This document shows positions 1 through 7,944 of a stretch of 64,000 nt of DNA, piece by piece. This DNA comes from Gaiellasilicea sp963749515. GTDB lineage: Bacteria > Actinomycetota > Thermoleophilia > Gaiellales > Gaiellaceae. The notes under the pieces are model-generated. The model was not told the DNA's origin, did no database searches, and was given only the letters and a program-made list of their open reading frames with translations. Made by a program: the position numbers and the translations under genes. The first letter of the stretch is position 1. Every line of letters starts with the position of its first letter. The DNA lies in the NCBI GenBank assembly GCA_963749515.1, contig CAVVMR010000009.1, forward strand, positions 124,001-188,000, given 5' to 3'.

Positions 1-524
1 CGCTCCCCGTCGACGGCGGCCTCGCCGCCGAGCGCGCGGATCAGCATTACCGCGACCGCCGCGCCCAAATCCCGCTGCTCCTCGCCGAGGACGATCGGAG
101 CGGCGTCCTCGGTGATCGGCTCGAAGATCACCTGCGGCCCGTCGACCGTCACAGCCACCTCGACGCCGCCGTGCCTGGCCGCAGCCAGCTGGAGCGCCGC
201 GAGCGAGCGCTCGACCGCATCGGGCTCGACGATCACGGTCGCGCCGGTGCCGGTCGACCCCGTTGGCGCCAGCTCGAATGAGTCCGCCTCGCGCGTCACG
301 GGCTCGTAGCGGCCGCCCTCGATCCGGGCCGCCGCAGACAGGAGCTCGAGCAGGACCGCTAGCTCCTCGGAGGCGCTGTCGATGAGGCCCAGATAGCGCT
401 TCAGCTTCTCCTCCTCGAGATCGTCGAGGCGGACCATCGTCTTCGCGAACCCCTGCACCGTTGCGAGCGGTGTGCGGAGGTCGTGACAGGCGAGAGAGAC
501 GAGACGTGCGAAATCGGCGTCCAG
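1..524 (-). CDS. Histidine-kinase-like protein with degenerate ATPase domain (3' end outside window)
   Basis: The visible 174 residues begin almost at once with a dimerisation/phosphoacceptor helix (HDLRTPLATV, His near residue 14), followed by the second helix of a HisKA hairpin. The ATPase-like part that follows lacks a usable N box (ALQLAAARHGG where NLLxNAxxHG is expected) and has no DxGxG. Only a weak G2-like stretch (DLGAAVAVMLIRALGG) remains. This resembles phosphotransfer proteins of the Spo0B/ChpT kind or a decayed kinase rather than an active kinase. No ATG or GTG precedes the His. A CTG at 524 sits 8 nt beyond a TACGCT box on this strand, so a leaderless CTG start is my guess; TTG at 560 is the alternative. 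It is divergent from folE2. Confidence 0.6.
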   Translation of the reverse strand, partial: MDADFARLVSLACHDLRTPLATVQGFAKTMVRLDDLEEEKLKRYLGLIDSASEELAVLLELLSAAARIEGGRYEPVTREADSFELAPTGSTGTGATVIVEPDAVERSLAALQLAAARHGGVEVAVTVDGPQVIFEPITEDAAPIVLGEEQRDLGAAVAVMLIRALGGEAAVDGE

Positions 525-532
525 AGCGCTGC

Positions 533-538
533 TAGCGT
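533..538 (+). promoter_or_regulatory. -10 box of folE2, probable leaderless transcript
   Basis: TAGCGT ends 6 nt before the folE2 ATG at 545, so transcription would start at or next to the A of the start codon. There is no room for a Shine-Dalgarno. Read on the other strand the same hexamer is TACGCT and could serve the divergent kinase-like gene. Confidence 0.5.
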
Positions 539-544
539 AGCCAC

Positions 545-1510
545 ATGACGGAGATCTCAAGCGCCACCCACGATCTCCAGGCCTCGACGCCGGAGGTGCG
601 GCTGTCGCTGACCCGCGCCGGCGTCACGGGCGTCCAGAAGGCGGTCCGGGTGAGTCACGAGGGGCACCAGACGGTGATGGCGGCCGAGATCGAGTGCACC
701 GTGGATCTCTCGCACAGCCAGAAGGGCGTCCACATGTCCCGTTTCGCCGAGCTCTTCGAGGAGGCGATCGAGGCAGTCGTCGGCACGGAGGCACTCCATA
801 TCGAATCGCTCGCCGAGCACATTGCGCAGCACATCGTCGGGCGCCAGAGCGCACTCCGCGCGGAAGCGCGGATCACGGCGCGCTGGCCCGTGCGCCGGAC
901 GACGCCGGTGAGCAAGCTCTCGACGCAGGAGATGGTCTCGCTCGTCGGCATCGCAGCGGCGACAGCGGACGGGGTGCGCCGGGTGGTCGGCGTCGAGGCG
1001 ACCGGGATCAACGCCTGCCCCTGCGCGCAGGGCCTGGTTCGCGGCCGCGCCGCCGAGCGCCTCGCCGAGGCGGGCTACGAGGACGTCGACCGGATCCTCG
1101 ACCTCGTTCCGCTCGCGACGCACAACCAGCGCGGCAAGGGCTCGCTCTACGTCGGGACCGAGCGCCAGCTGGACGCCAACGACCTGGTGACGATCGTCCA
1201 GGCCTCGATGAGCGCGCCGATCTACGAGCTGCTGAAGCGGCCGGACGAGCTGTTCGTCGTCGAGCACGCCCACCTGCAGCCGCGCTTCGTCGAGGACTCG
1301 GTGCGGCTTTCGCTCAAGGGCGCTCTCGACGCGATGCCGGAGCTCGCGGACGGCGACTTCCTCTTCGCGCGCCAGCTCAACTACGAGACGATCCACGCGC
1401 ACGACGTCCTCGCCGAGCGAGAGGGCACGGTCGGTGAGCTGCGGGCCGAGCTCGACTCGGGCACGCCGCCGGCGCAGCACACCTCGCTCGCCGACTGGCT
1501 CCGCAGCTAG
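545..1510 (+). CDS. folE2: GTP cyclohydrolase IB (FolE2/MptA type)
   Basis: This is the first enzyme of tetrahydrofolate (or archaeal-type pterin) synthesis and opens the GTP imidazole ring. The 321 residues carry the family signatures LSHSQKGVHMSRF near the N-terminus, the metal-site stretch INACPCAQ near residue 157, and THNQRGKG. FolE2 is the metal-flexible replacement of FolE and is unrelated to it in sequence. The ATG lies 6 nt after a TAGCGT box, so it is probably leaderless. The 3' end overlaps plsY (opposite strand) by 4 bp. It fits with thyX and the folate-linked genes downstream. Confidence 0.93.
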   Translation: MTEISSATHDLQASTPEVRLSLTRAGVTGVQKAVRVSHEGHQTVMAAEIECTVDLSHSQKGVHMSRFAELFEEAIEAVVGTEALHIESLAEHIAQHIVGRQSALRAEARITARWPVRRTTPVSKLSTQEMVSLVGIAAATADGVRRVVGVEATGINACPCAQGLVRGRAAERLAEAGYEDVDRILDLVPLATHNQRGKGSLYVGTERQLDANDLVTIVQASMSAPIYELLKRPDELFVVEHAHLQPRFVEDSVRLSLKGALDAMPELADGDFLFARQLNYETIHAHDVLAEREGTVGELRAELDSGTPPAQHTSLADWLRS

Positions 1511-2112
1511 CTGACTACCTTCGCGCGGCGGAGCCGGAAGCGGCTCTCGGTTCCGGCTCGCAGGCGGCCGATGTTCGGCCGGTGGAGCAGGACGACCGCG
1601 ACGGCGGCGCCCACTCCGAAGACGACGATCGGCCACGGCTCGCCGAGCACGACGGCCAGGATCGGCAAGGAGATCGCCGCCACCATCGAGGCCAGCGAGG
1701 CGTAGCGGACGAGGAGAAAGACAACGATCCAGACCGCGACCCCCATCAGGCCGAGGAGCGGGGCCGCGCCGAGAAACGCGCCACCCCCGGTCGCCACGGT
1801 CTTGCCGCCCTTCTGGAAGCGGAGGAAGAGCGGCCGCCAGTGGCCGAGCATCGCCACCCCGCCCGCGAGCACGGCAGTCAGCTCACCGACGAGGAGCGAG
1901 CCGACAAGCGCCGGCACGAAGCCCTTCGCCACGTCGAGCAGCACGATCGGGATCCCGTACCAGCGTCCGTAGGTCCGCCAGACGTTCGTCGCGCCGATGT
2001 TGCCGCTGCCGACCTTGCGGATGTCCTCGCCCTTCAGGAGCCGGACGACCCAGTAGCCGAACGGCATCGACCCCAGCAGGTAGCCGCCAAGGACGACGAG
2101 AACCGACGTCAC
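1507..2112 (-). CDS. plsY: Glycerol-3-phosphate acyltransferase PlsY
   Basis: PlsY transfers an acyl group from acyl-phosphate to sn-glycerol-3-phosphate, the first acylation of phospholipid synthesis, at the inner membrane. The 201-residue protein starts MTSVLVVLGGYLLGSMPFGY and shows the three PlsY motifs: GSxPFGY, GSGNIGATNVWR, and the later GGKTVATGGG glycine loop. About five to six hydrophobic segments are evident. The start is GTG. It ends inside the folE2 stop on the opposite strand. The next gene upstream on this strand is an SOD 4 nt away. Confidence 0.93.
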   Translation of the reverse strand: MTSVLVVLGGYLLGSMPFGYWVVRLLKGEDIRKVGSGNIGATNVWRTYGRWYGIPIVLLDVAKGFVPALVGSLLVGELTAVLAGGVAMLGHWRPLFLRFQKGGKTVATGGGAFLGAAPLLGLMGVAVWIVVFLLVRYASLASMVAAISLPILAVVLGEPWPIVVFGVGAAVAVVLLHRPNIGRLRAGTESRFRLRRAKVVS

Positions 2113-2116
2113 GGCC

Positions 2117-2728
2117 TTACTTCAACGGGATCTGGTACTTCGAGACCCAGTCGTTCACGACAGCCCAGTCCAGGTTGTTGAAGAAGACGTCGATGTACGC
2201 GCCGCGGTCGGTCTGAAAATCGAGGAAGTAGGCGTGCTCGTAGACGTCGAGCGCGACCAGCGGCGTCGCATTCCAGATCGGGAAGGTGTTCTGGGCGTCC
2301 CCGAGGTAGTTGAAGAGCCGCCCCTCGTCCCAGTCGTAGGCGGTCCAGGCCCAGCCGCGCCCGGCCATCCCTGTCGCCTTCAGATCCGTGCGCCAGGCGT
2401 CGGCCGAGCCGAAATCGCGCTTGATCAGGTCGGCGACCGCACCCTGCGGATCGCCACCGTCGCCGCCGAGGTGCTCGAAGTACACCTCGTGGTTCTTGAT
2501 CCCGCCGACCGCGAAGGAGAGATCGACCTTGAGCGCGCGGAAGTCGGAATAGATCTGGTTCGCAGCGCCGGCGTCGGCTGCCGCGAGCTTGCCGAGAATC
2601 TCGTTCCGCTTGTTCACGTAGCCCTGGTAGAGCTTGTAATGAGCCTCGACGGAGGCGCGAGAGATCCCGTCCAGCTCCAGCAGGGCCGGCTTCAGCTCAC
2701 GGGGCCTGATCTCCTCGTAACTCGACAT
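2117..2728 (-). CDS. Divergent Fe/Mn superoxide dismutase family protein
   Basis: This 203-residue SOD-fold protein retains the four likely metal ligands: His in EAHYKLYQGYV, His in IKNHEVYFEHLGG, and Asp/His in DVYEHAYF. The first helix is one residue shorter than the usual HHxKHHxxYV pattern, and the EHLGG tail of the second ligand motif marks a different subfamily from the neighbour at 2818. The ATG at 2728 follows a GGAGGT by 5 nt; an in-frame ATG 8 codons earlier has no such site. It is divergent from the second SOD, with 89 bp between the starts. Activity and metal cannot be told from the sequence. Confidence 0.85.
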   Translation of the reverse strand: MSSYEEIRPRELKPALLELDGISRASVEAHYKLYQGYVNKRNEILGKLAAADAGAANQIYSDFRALKVDLSFAVGGIKNHEVYFEHLGGDGGDPQGAVADLIKRDFGSADAWRTDLKATGMAGRGWAWTAYDWDEGRLFNYLGDAQNTFPIWNATPLVALDVYEHAYFLDFQTDRGAYIDVFFNNLDWAVVNDWVSKYQIPLK

Positions 2729-2817
2729 CCATACCTCCAGATCGCTCGGCACTTCACTCGGCGGGAACGGCGCGGAGCATATCCTTCCACCCAGTTGCCG
2801 ACACGAAGGAGTCGCCC

Positions 2818-3435
<618 letters not shown>

Positions 3436-3439
3436 GACG

Positions 3440-4099
3440 TTGAGGGCGCTGATCACCGGCGGCACCGGCAAGCTCGGCGCCGCGGTTGCGGAGCGCCTGC
3501 GGACCGAAGGCTGGCAGGTGTTCGCCGCCGGCAGCCGCGACGGCGACCTCTCGCACGCCGACGACGCGAGGGCGCTCGTCGAGCGAGCTGCCGCGGAGCT
3601 CGGGGGCCTGGATGTCGTCGTCAACGGCGCCTCGTCCGGATTCGAGCCGAAGCGGTTCGAGGACGTGTCGGAGGAGGACGTGGACGCTGCGCTCGGGGCG
3701 ACCGTCAAGGGCAGCTTCTTCGTCACGCAGGCGGCCGCACAGCACCTGCGTGAGAGCGGTGGGCTGGTGGTGATGGTGGAGGACGTCGCGGCCTACCAGC
3801 CGTGGCCGTCGTTCGCGGCTCACTGTGCGGCGAAGGCCGCGCAGGCGATGCTGACGCGGGTGCTGGCGAAAGCACTCGCGCCGGAGGTTCGGGTCTGCGG
3901 CATCGCCCCGGGCACCGTCGCGGTCGAGCCGGACCAGGAGGAGCGGCGGGCGGGGGAGAGTGTGCTCGACCGGATCGGCTCGCCCGACGACGTGACGGAG
4001 GCGATTCTCTACCTCACCGGCGCGCAGTTCGTGACCGGCACGACGATCGTCGTCGACGGGGGCCGTCTGCTCCAATCCGGCAGGACCGGCAATGCGTAG
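3440..4099 (+). CDS. SDR-family oxidoreductase with His in place of the catalytic Tyr
   Basis: A 219-residue Rossmann protein with TGGTGKLG at residues 5-12 (NAD(P) binding), the VVNGAS strand (classical NNAG position) and the C-terminal GTTIVVDGG. At the active site the usual YxxxK reads HCAAK, so the catalytic Tyr is replaced by His while the Lys stays. Some pteridine-reductase-like SDRs are reminiscent in length and in the GxAPGT region, but I cannot assign a substrate. TTG is the only sensible start, 4 nt after the SOD stop. Confidence 0.75.
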   Translation: MRALITGGTGKLGAAVAERLRTEGWQVFAAGSRDGDLSHADDARALVERAAAELGGLDVVVNGASSGFEPKRFEDVSEEDVDAALGATVKGSFFVTQAAAQHLRESGGLVVMVEDVAAYQPWPSFAAHCAAKAAQAMLTRVLAKALAPEVRVCGIAPGTVAVEPDQEERRAGESVLDRIGSPDDVTEAILYLTGAQFVTGTTIVVDGGRLLQSGRTGNA

Positions 4100-4177
4100 T
4101 CCGTGTGGATGGCCGCAGTCATGAACATCGACCGTTCGTCCTTGCCTTACCAGCCTGAAGTCGTAAGCATCAGGGGA

Positions 4178-4723
4178 GTGCCGCGCGAAGAGCCGACGGA
4201 CGGGGAACTGATCGAGCGTGTCGGCAACGGCGATCGCGACGCGTTCGAGGAGCTCTACCGGCGCTACACGCGGCCCGTGCTCGGTCTCGCGCTGCGCAGG
4301 CTCGGCGACCGCGGCCGGGCGGAGGACGCGTTCCAGGATGCGTTCGCCGCGATCTGGCGCTCGGCCTCGAGCTACGACCCGGAGCGCGGCCGCGGCGGCG
4401 CGTGGCTCTACACCGTCGCGCGGAACGCAATCGTCGACGGCGCGCGCCGGCGGCCCGAGCCGCCGATGGAGGCACCCGACGAGCCCTCGGGCGAAGGTGG
4501 CCCGGAAGAGCAGGCCGAAGCGGCCTGGCTCTCGTGGCGCGTGCACCGGGCCCTCGAGCAGCTGCCAGCGCACGAGCGTCCCGTGATCGAGCTCGCGTAC
4601 TGGGGCGGCCTCTCGCAGAGTGAGATCGCGACGTTCCTCGACATCCCGCTGGGCACGATCAAGACTCGAACTCGAAGCGCGCTCGCACGCCTCGCAGACC
4701 TGCTCGAGGAGGAGCTCCGGTGA
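4178..4723 (+). CDS. ECF-family RNA polymerase sigma factor
   Basis: Sigma-70 region 2 (DAFEELYRRYTRPVLGLALR to GGAWLYTVARNAIVD) and region 4 (LPAHERPVIELAYWGGLSQSEIATFLDIPLGTIKTR) are clear, as in RskA-controlled ECF sigmas. I chose GTG 4178 (181 residues) over the in-frame ATG 4121 or GTG 4103. The intervening codons have low GC at third positions, and a TTGCCT-N16-TAAGCA promoter-like pair (4142-4169) sits just upstream. The stop overlaps the start of the anti-sigma gene (GTGA), so the two are translationally coupled. Confidence 0.9.
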   Translation: MPREEPTDGELIERVGNGDRDAFEELYRRYTRPVLGLALRRLGDRGRAEDAFQDAFAAIWRSASSYDPERGRGGAWLYTVARNAIVDGARRRPEPPMEAPDEPSGEGGPEEQAEAAWLSWRVHRALEQLPAHERPVIELAYWGGLSQSEIATFLDIPLGTIKTRTRSALARLADLLEEELR

Positions 4724-5310
4724 AGGAGCGCTTCGACGACCTGGTCGGCCCGATCGACGATCCGGAGGAGCGCGACCGCCTGCGCCGCGTGCACCAGCTC
4801 CTGCTCTCGGTCGATCCCCCACCCGAGCTTTCCTCAGCGCTGCACGCGCCGCCGGTTGCCGAGCCCCAGCCCGTCTCCCTGCTACCGCGCCGGCGGCGCA
4901 CCGCGCTGGCGCTGATCGCAGCAGCGCTGGCAGCGACGGCGTTCGGAGCAGGCTGGTTCGCCAGTGACCGGAGCGACAACGTCCAGTTCGAGACGGTGAT
5001 CCCGATGTCTGGCACAGCGCAGGCGGCCGGCGCGACGGCGTCGATCGAGCTGCTGCCCCAGGACGAGGCGGGCAACTGGCCGATGAACCTCGTCGTCCGC
5101 GGGCTCACCCCGAGCCGCGACCGCACGGACTACTACGAGCTGTGGCTGACCAAGGCCGGAAAGCTCGCGGACCCCTGCGGCCGCTTCACGGTCCATGCCG
5201 GCCTGACGAAGGTTGTGCTCAGCGTCCCGTACGGCTTGCGCCGCTACGACGGCTGGGTCGTGACCAAGCACGGCTCGTACGAGCCTCTGATCGCAACCGC
5301 GAAGACCTAA
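4720..5310 (+). CDS. RskA-type anti-sigma factor, membrane anchored
   Basis: The 196-residue protein has a cytoplasmic N-terminus, one membrane segment near residues 61-82 (ALALIAAALAATAFGAGWFA) and an extracytoplasmic domain with the RskA C-terminal pattern (ASIELLP..., LVVRGLTP, YYELWLTKAG, YDGWVVTKHG). The N-terminal HxxxCxxC zinc motif of many anti-sigmas is absent. It should hold the sigma factor encoded immediately upstream inactive at the membrane. The GTG start overlaps the sigma stop. The 3' end overlaps the convergent VOC gene by 4 bp. Confidence 0.85.
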   Translation: MKERFDDLVGPIDDPEERDRLRRVHQLLLSVDPPPELSSALHAPPVAEPQPVSLLPRRRRTALALIAAALAATAFGAGWFASDRSDNVQFETVIPMSGTAQAAGATASIELLPQDEAGNWPMNLVVRGLTPSRDRTDYYELWLTKAGKLADPCGRFTVHAGLTKVVLSVPYGLRRYDGWVVTKHGSYEPLIATAKT

Positions 5311-5663
5311 GCGGGCTGCCAGAGCTCGAACCGGTTTCCTTCCGGATCGACGGCCCAGCCGAAGCGGCCGAACTCCTGCTCCTCGACCTTCTCGTCGACC
5401 TCGGCGCCGGCGGCGCTCAGCTGGGCTCGCATCGCGTCGAGGTCGTCGACGCGGTAGTTGACCATCACCTGCTGCTCGAGCGGCCAGTAGCCGGTGTCGC
5501 CCGGGAAGAGCGACCAGACGGTCGAGGTTCCCGGCACGGCCTCGAAGACGTGCCCGCCCCACTCCGAGATCGGGATCCCGAGATTCTCCTCGTACCAGGC
5601 ACGTAGCGCCTCGGAGTCGCGGGCGCGGAGGAAGACACCGCCGATGCCGGTGACCCTCTGCAC
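5307..5663 (-). CDS. VOC/glyoxalase-like protein
   Basis: A 118-residue single VOC module. The N-terminal half is IGGVFLRARDSEALRAWYEENLGI; the C-terminal half ends FGRFGWAVDPEGNRFELWQP, the typical metal-edge glutamate motif. Such proteins include dioxygenases, isomerases and resistance proteins; nothing points to a particular substrate. The GTG lies 2 nt past the thyX stop, so it is the second gene of a thyX-VOC transcript. Confidence 0.8.
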   Translation of the reverse strand: MQRVTGIGGVFLRARDSEALRAWYEENLGIPISEWGGHVFEAVPGTSTVWSLFPGDTGYWPLEQQVMVNYRVDDLDAMRAQLSAAGAEVDEKVEEQEFGRFGWAVDPEGNRFELWQPA

Positions 5664-5665
5664 AC

Positions 5666-6373
5666 TCAGGGAGCGGTGCGGTCGTTCGCGACGAACGCGG
5701 CGTGCGTGATCGGCATCCGCTCGGCGAGGAACTGCTCGCACGCCTCGGCGTAGCGGCGGATCTCGCGCTGCGCGGTCTCGGCCGCCCGCAGGGAGACGAA
5801 GTTCATCAAGGCCCGGGCGTTCACCGTCCAGTAGAACTCGGTGTAGGCGCCCACCGGGATCACGGAGCGCGCGAGCTCGCGCGCAACCCCTTCCTCGACG
5901 AGGCGCGTGTACGTCGCGTAGGCCAGGTCGTAGACCGCCTGCAGCTCCTCGCGGGTGCGCTCGGCGAGCTCCGGGTCGACCGGCTCGAACGAGTAGGCGC
6001 CCGGCTTCCCGACCTGGCTGCGGACGTCGTCGGCCTCGGGAATGTAGAAGTCGTCGGTCGCCTTCGCGTAGCGCATCGAGAACTCGTTGAAGGAGCCGAT
6101 CCGGTGCCGGAACCACTCGCGCGCGACGAAGAGCGGGCAGCGGATGTGGAAGCGGAAGGAGTTGTGCTCGAACGGCGTCCCGTGCCGGTCGCGCATCAGG
6201 AAGCGGATCAGTCCCGCGTCCGCATCGTCGACCTCTTCGCGCCTGCGCGCGAAGCTGACGCGTGCTGCGTTGACGACCGAGAGATCGTCGGCCATCGCCG
6301 CATCGAGCCGGACGAAGCCGTGGTCGAGGACGGGGATTGAGGCGTCGGGTATCACTTCGGTGGTGACTGCCAC
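5666..6373 (-). CDS. thyX: FAD-dependent thymidylate synthase ThyX
   Basis: Makes dTMP from dUMP using methylene-THF, NADPH and FAD. The hallmark RHRxxSxNExSxRY is present (RHRIGSFNEFSMRY), as are the flanking substrate-binding regions (HGTPFEHNSFRFHI and WTVNARALMNFVSLR). Starting at GTG 6373 gives 235 residues. The frame stays open to a GTG at 6412, but those 13 codons have low third-position GC. ThyX replaces ThyA in many actinobacteria and regenerates THF rather than DHF. Confidence 0.93.
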   Translation of the reverse strand: MAVTTEVIPDASIPVLDHGFVRLDAAMADDLSVVNAARVSFARRREEVDDADAGLIRFLMRDRHGTPFEHNSFRFHIRCPLFVAREWFRHRIGSFNEFSMRYAKATDDFYIPEADDVRSQVGKPGAYSFEPVDPELAERTREELQAVYDLAYATYTRLVEEGVARELARSVIPVGAYTEFYWTVNARALMNFVSLRAAETAQREIRRYAEACEQFLAERMPITHAAFVANDRTAP

Positions 6374-6438
6374 GGGAAAACGAGGGTACTGAGGTCCCCG
6401 GACGACGATCACATTTAACTGCAGCGCCTCAGACCGCG

Positions 6439-7062
6439 CTGATCGGCACTTCGGGCTGGTCGTATTCCTCCTGGCGGCCGGACTTCTACCCGGCCGGTCT
6501 CGCCAACGAGGGCTTCCTCGCCTACTACTCCGAGCGGTTCCCGTCCGTCGAGCTCAACTCGACCGGCTACCGGCTCCCATCCGAAGAGCAGTTCCAGCGC
6601 TGGGCCGCGGCCACTCCAGACGGGTTCCGCTTCTCGGTCAAGGCCTCGCCGCAGGCACTCCGGTCGTTCGGCACGTTCGAAGAGCGCGTCCGGATGCTCG
6701 GCGACAGGCTGGGCCCGGTCCGCGTGGTCGTCGAGAGCCCGCGCGACGACGGCCTGCTCGCCCTCCTGCTCGGATCCACCGAGCTTCGGCTGGCGCTCGA
6801 CCTGAGGGACGAGAGCTGGGCGGACGCCGACGTCGCCCCCGCGGTCCGGGTCAACGACTGCGACGCAGACGCGCCGTTCCGCTACCTCCGCTTCCGCGAG
6901 CCGCCGTACTCGGAGAGACAGCTCGTGGAGATCGCGGCGACGATCGAGCCGCTCCTCGCCGCGGGCCTCGAGGTCTTTGCCTACTTCCAGCACGAGGACG
7001 CACCGACAGCCCCCGCCTACGCCGCGCGGCTGCTCGAGCTCCTCCGTGCGGACGAGCGCTGA
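6439..7062 (+). CDS. DUF72 family protein, start codon unclear
   Basis: The translated frame shows the DUF72 TIM-barrel start IGTSGWSYSSWRPDFYP and the sequence STGYRLPSEEQFQRWAAATP, then FRFSVKASP and the C-terminal FAYFQHED. No ATG, GTG or TTG is in frame between the stop at 6364 and the conserved glycine. The only candidates are CTG 6439 (used here) and CTG 6367. Function of the family is unknown; a link to nucleic-acid or sugar metabolism has been suggested. It is divergent from thyX. Confidence 0.8.
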   Translation: MIGTSGWSYSSWRPDFYPAGLANEGFLAYYSERFPSVELNSTGYRLPSEEQFQRWAAATPDGFRFSVKASPQALRSFGTFEERVRMLGDRLGPVRVVVESPRDDGLLALLLGSTELRLALDLRDESWADADVAPAVRVNDCDADAPFRYLRFREPPYSERQLVEIAATIEPLLAAGLEVFAYFQHEDAPTAPAYAARLLELLRADER

Positions 7063-7112
7063 TCGATCCTCCGGCGGACGCGCGCAGGATCCTGGGGCAA
7101 TAGCGTGAACTC

Positions 7113-7211
7113 ATGTCCCCGATGCTCGCATTCGCCGTCACGCTCGTCCCGTTCGTGGCCCTGGTGGGCCCGCTCGTCTGGATGGCGCGGACGGACGGAA
7201 ATTGCGGCTAG
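7113..7211 (+). CDS. Small hydrophobic protein, 32 residues
   Basis: ATG to TAG encodes MSPMLAFAVTLVPFVALVG followed by PLVWMARTDGNCG. It is a single membrane helix with a short polar tail. Third positions are GC-rich, as in neighbouring genes. There is no recognisable family. It lies between DUF72 and the cold-shock gene and could be a true small membrane protein or chance. Confidence 0.35.
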   Translation: MSPMLAFAVTLVPFVALVGPLVWMARTDGNCG

Positions 7212-7259
7212 ACTTCCGCGCGTAAGTTCTTTAGAGCGCGTACCTGCGGTGCCAAGGCA

Positions 7260-7295
7260 CCTCTCTTACCGTTCGTGAGTTAGATGGTAAGGAGG
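7260..7295 (+). promoter_or_regulatory. Leader hairpin covering the csp ribosome-binding site
   Basis: CCTCTCTTACC (7260-7270) pairs with GGTAAGGAGG (7286-7295) with a single bulged T, leaving a 15-nt loop. The right arm contains the whole Shine-Dalgarno AAGGAGG of the cold-shock gene. A competing hairpin is possible just upstream (GGTGCC 7248-7253 with GGCACC 7256-7261) and would use the last base of the left arm. Confidence 0.55.
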
Positions 7296-7304
7296 TGTAT
7301 TTCT

Positions 7305-7508
7305 ATGGCAACAGGCACAGTCAAGTGGTTTGACGATGCGAAGGGCTTCGGCTTCATCGCACCGGAGGACGGCGGTAAGGATCTCTTCGTCCACCACAGC
7401 GGCATCGGCGGCGAGGGCTTCAAGTCCCTTTCCGAGGGTGCAAAGGTCGAGTTCGAGTCGCGCGAGGGCCAGAAGGGCCCCGAGGCGTTCAACGTCGTCC
7501 CGGTCTAG
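7305..7508 (+). CDS. Cold-shock-domain protein (CspA family)
   Basis: A 67-residue nucleic-acid chaperone with RNP1 (KGFGFI) and RNP2 (LFVHHS) in the standard CSD layout: MATGTVKWFDDAKGFGFI then DGGKDLFVHHSGI. The ATG at 7305 follows AAGGAGGTG by 8 nt; an in-frame ATG 7 codons earlier lies inside the leader hairpin and is not the start. The long 5' leader with a structured ribosome-binding site is typical of cold-regulated csp genes. Confidence 0.93.
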   Translation: MATGTVKWFDDAKGFGFIAPEDGGKDLFVHHSGIGGEGFKSLSEGAKVEFESREGQKGPEAFNVVPV

Positions 7509-7518
7509 GTGACGCGTT

Positions 7519-7558
7519 CCCCGCGCGCCGGCCTGGTTTCGACCGGGCCGGCGCGGGG
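7519..7558 (+). terminator. GC-rich hairpin after the cold-shock gene
   Basis: CCCCGCGC-GCCGGCC pairs with GGCCGGCGCGGGG across a loop of about 10 nt, starting 11 nt after the csp stop. There is no T run, as is common for hairpin terminators in high-GC actinobacteria. Confidence 0.5.
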
Positions 7559-7570
7559 ATCTTCCGTCCC

Positions 7571-7654
7571 ATGCGGACGATGTACGCGCTCCACTGGTTC
7601 GTGATCGTCGGCGGGATCGTGCTCTTCTGGGCCGTCGCCCTCGCGAGCGAGTGA
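7571..7654 (+). CDS. Small membrane protein, 27 residues
   Basis: Encodes MRTMYALHWFVIVGGIVLFW plus a short tail ending AVALASE: one hydrophobic helix. Its TGA overlaps the GTG start of the next gene (GTGA), an arrangement favouring a real, translationally coupled gene. No family recognised. Confidence 0.45.
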   Translation: MRTMYALHWFVIVGGIVLFWAVALASE

Positions 7655-7944
7655 GACGCTTCCTCTTCGAGAACGGCCTCTCGGCCTTCGCGACGTGGGG
7701 CGGCCAGTCCCTGAACAACTGGCGCGACTTCAACGAGAGCCAGCGCGAGGAAGGCGAGGCGGCGATCTCGTGGGGCTCGTACGTGATCGGCCCCGACTTC
7801 TGGGAGAAGACGCTCCAGAACTGGCAGTCGGAGTTCCTGGCCGTGGGGACGATGGCCGTCTTCACGATCTACCTGCGCCAGCGCGGCTCGCCGGAGTCGA
7901 AGCCCGTCGGCGCTCCGCACGAGGAGACCGGCACCGAGGGCTAG
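7651..7944 (+). CDS. DUF6766-like membrane-associated protein
   Basis: 97 residues beginning MRRFLFENGLS with the conserved DFNESQREEGE and the C-terminal LQNWQSEFLAVGTMAVFTIYLRQRGSPESK, which match what I recall of the DUF6766 family. The first hydrophobic segment looks shortened compared with that family, while the second (residues 62-76) is intact. Function unknown. Its GTG overlaps the stop of the 27-residue protein, and its end overlaps the convergent cyclodeaminase gene by 4 bp. Confidence 0.65.
   Translation: MRRFLFENGLSAFATWGGQSLNNWRDFNESQREEGEAAISWGSYVIGPDFWEKTLQNWQSEFLAVGTMAVFTIYLRQRGSPESKPVGAPHEETGTEG

Noticed and set aside
557..1636. Long reading frame antisense to folE2 and plsY
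   Set aside because: Arg/Ala-rich shadow frame caused by high GC; crosses two well-supported genes.
4103..4177. N-terminal extension of the ECF sigma gene
   Set aside because: Low third-position GC and a promoter-like pair in this stretch argue that it is not translated.
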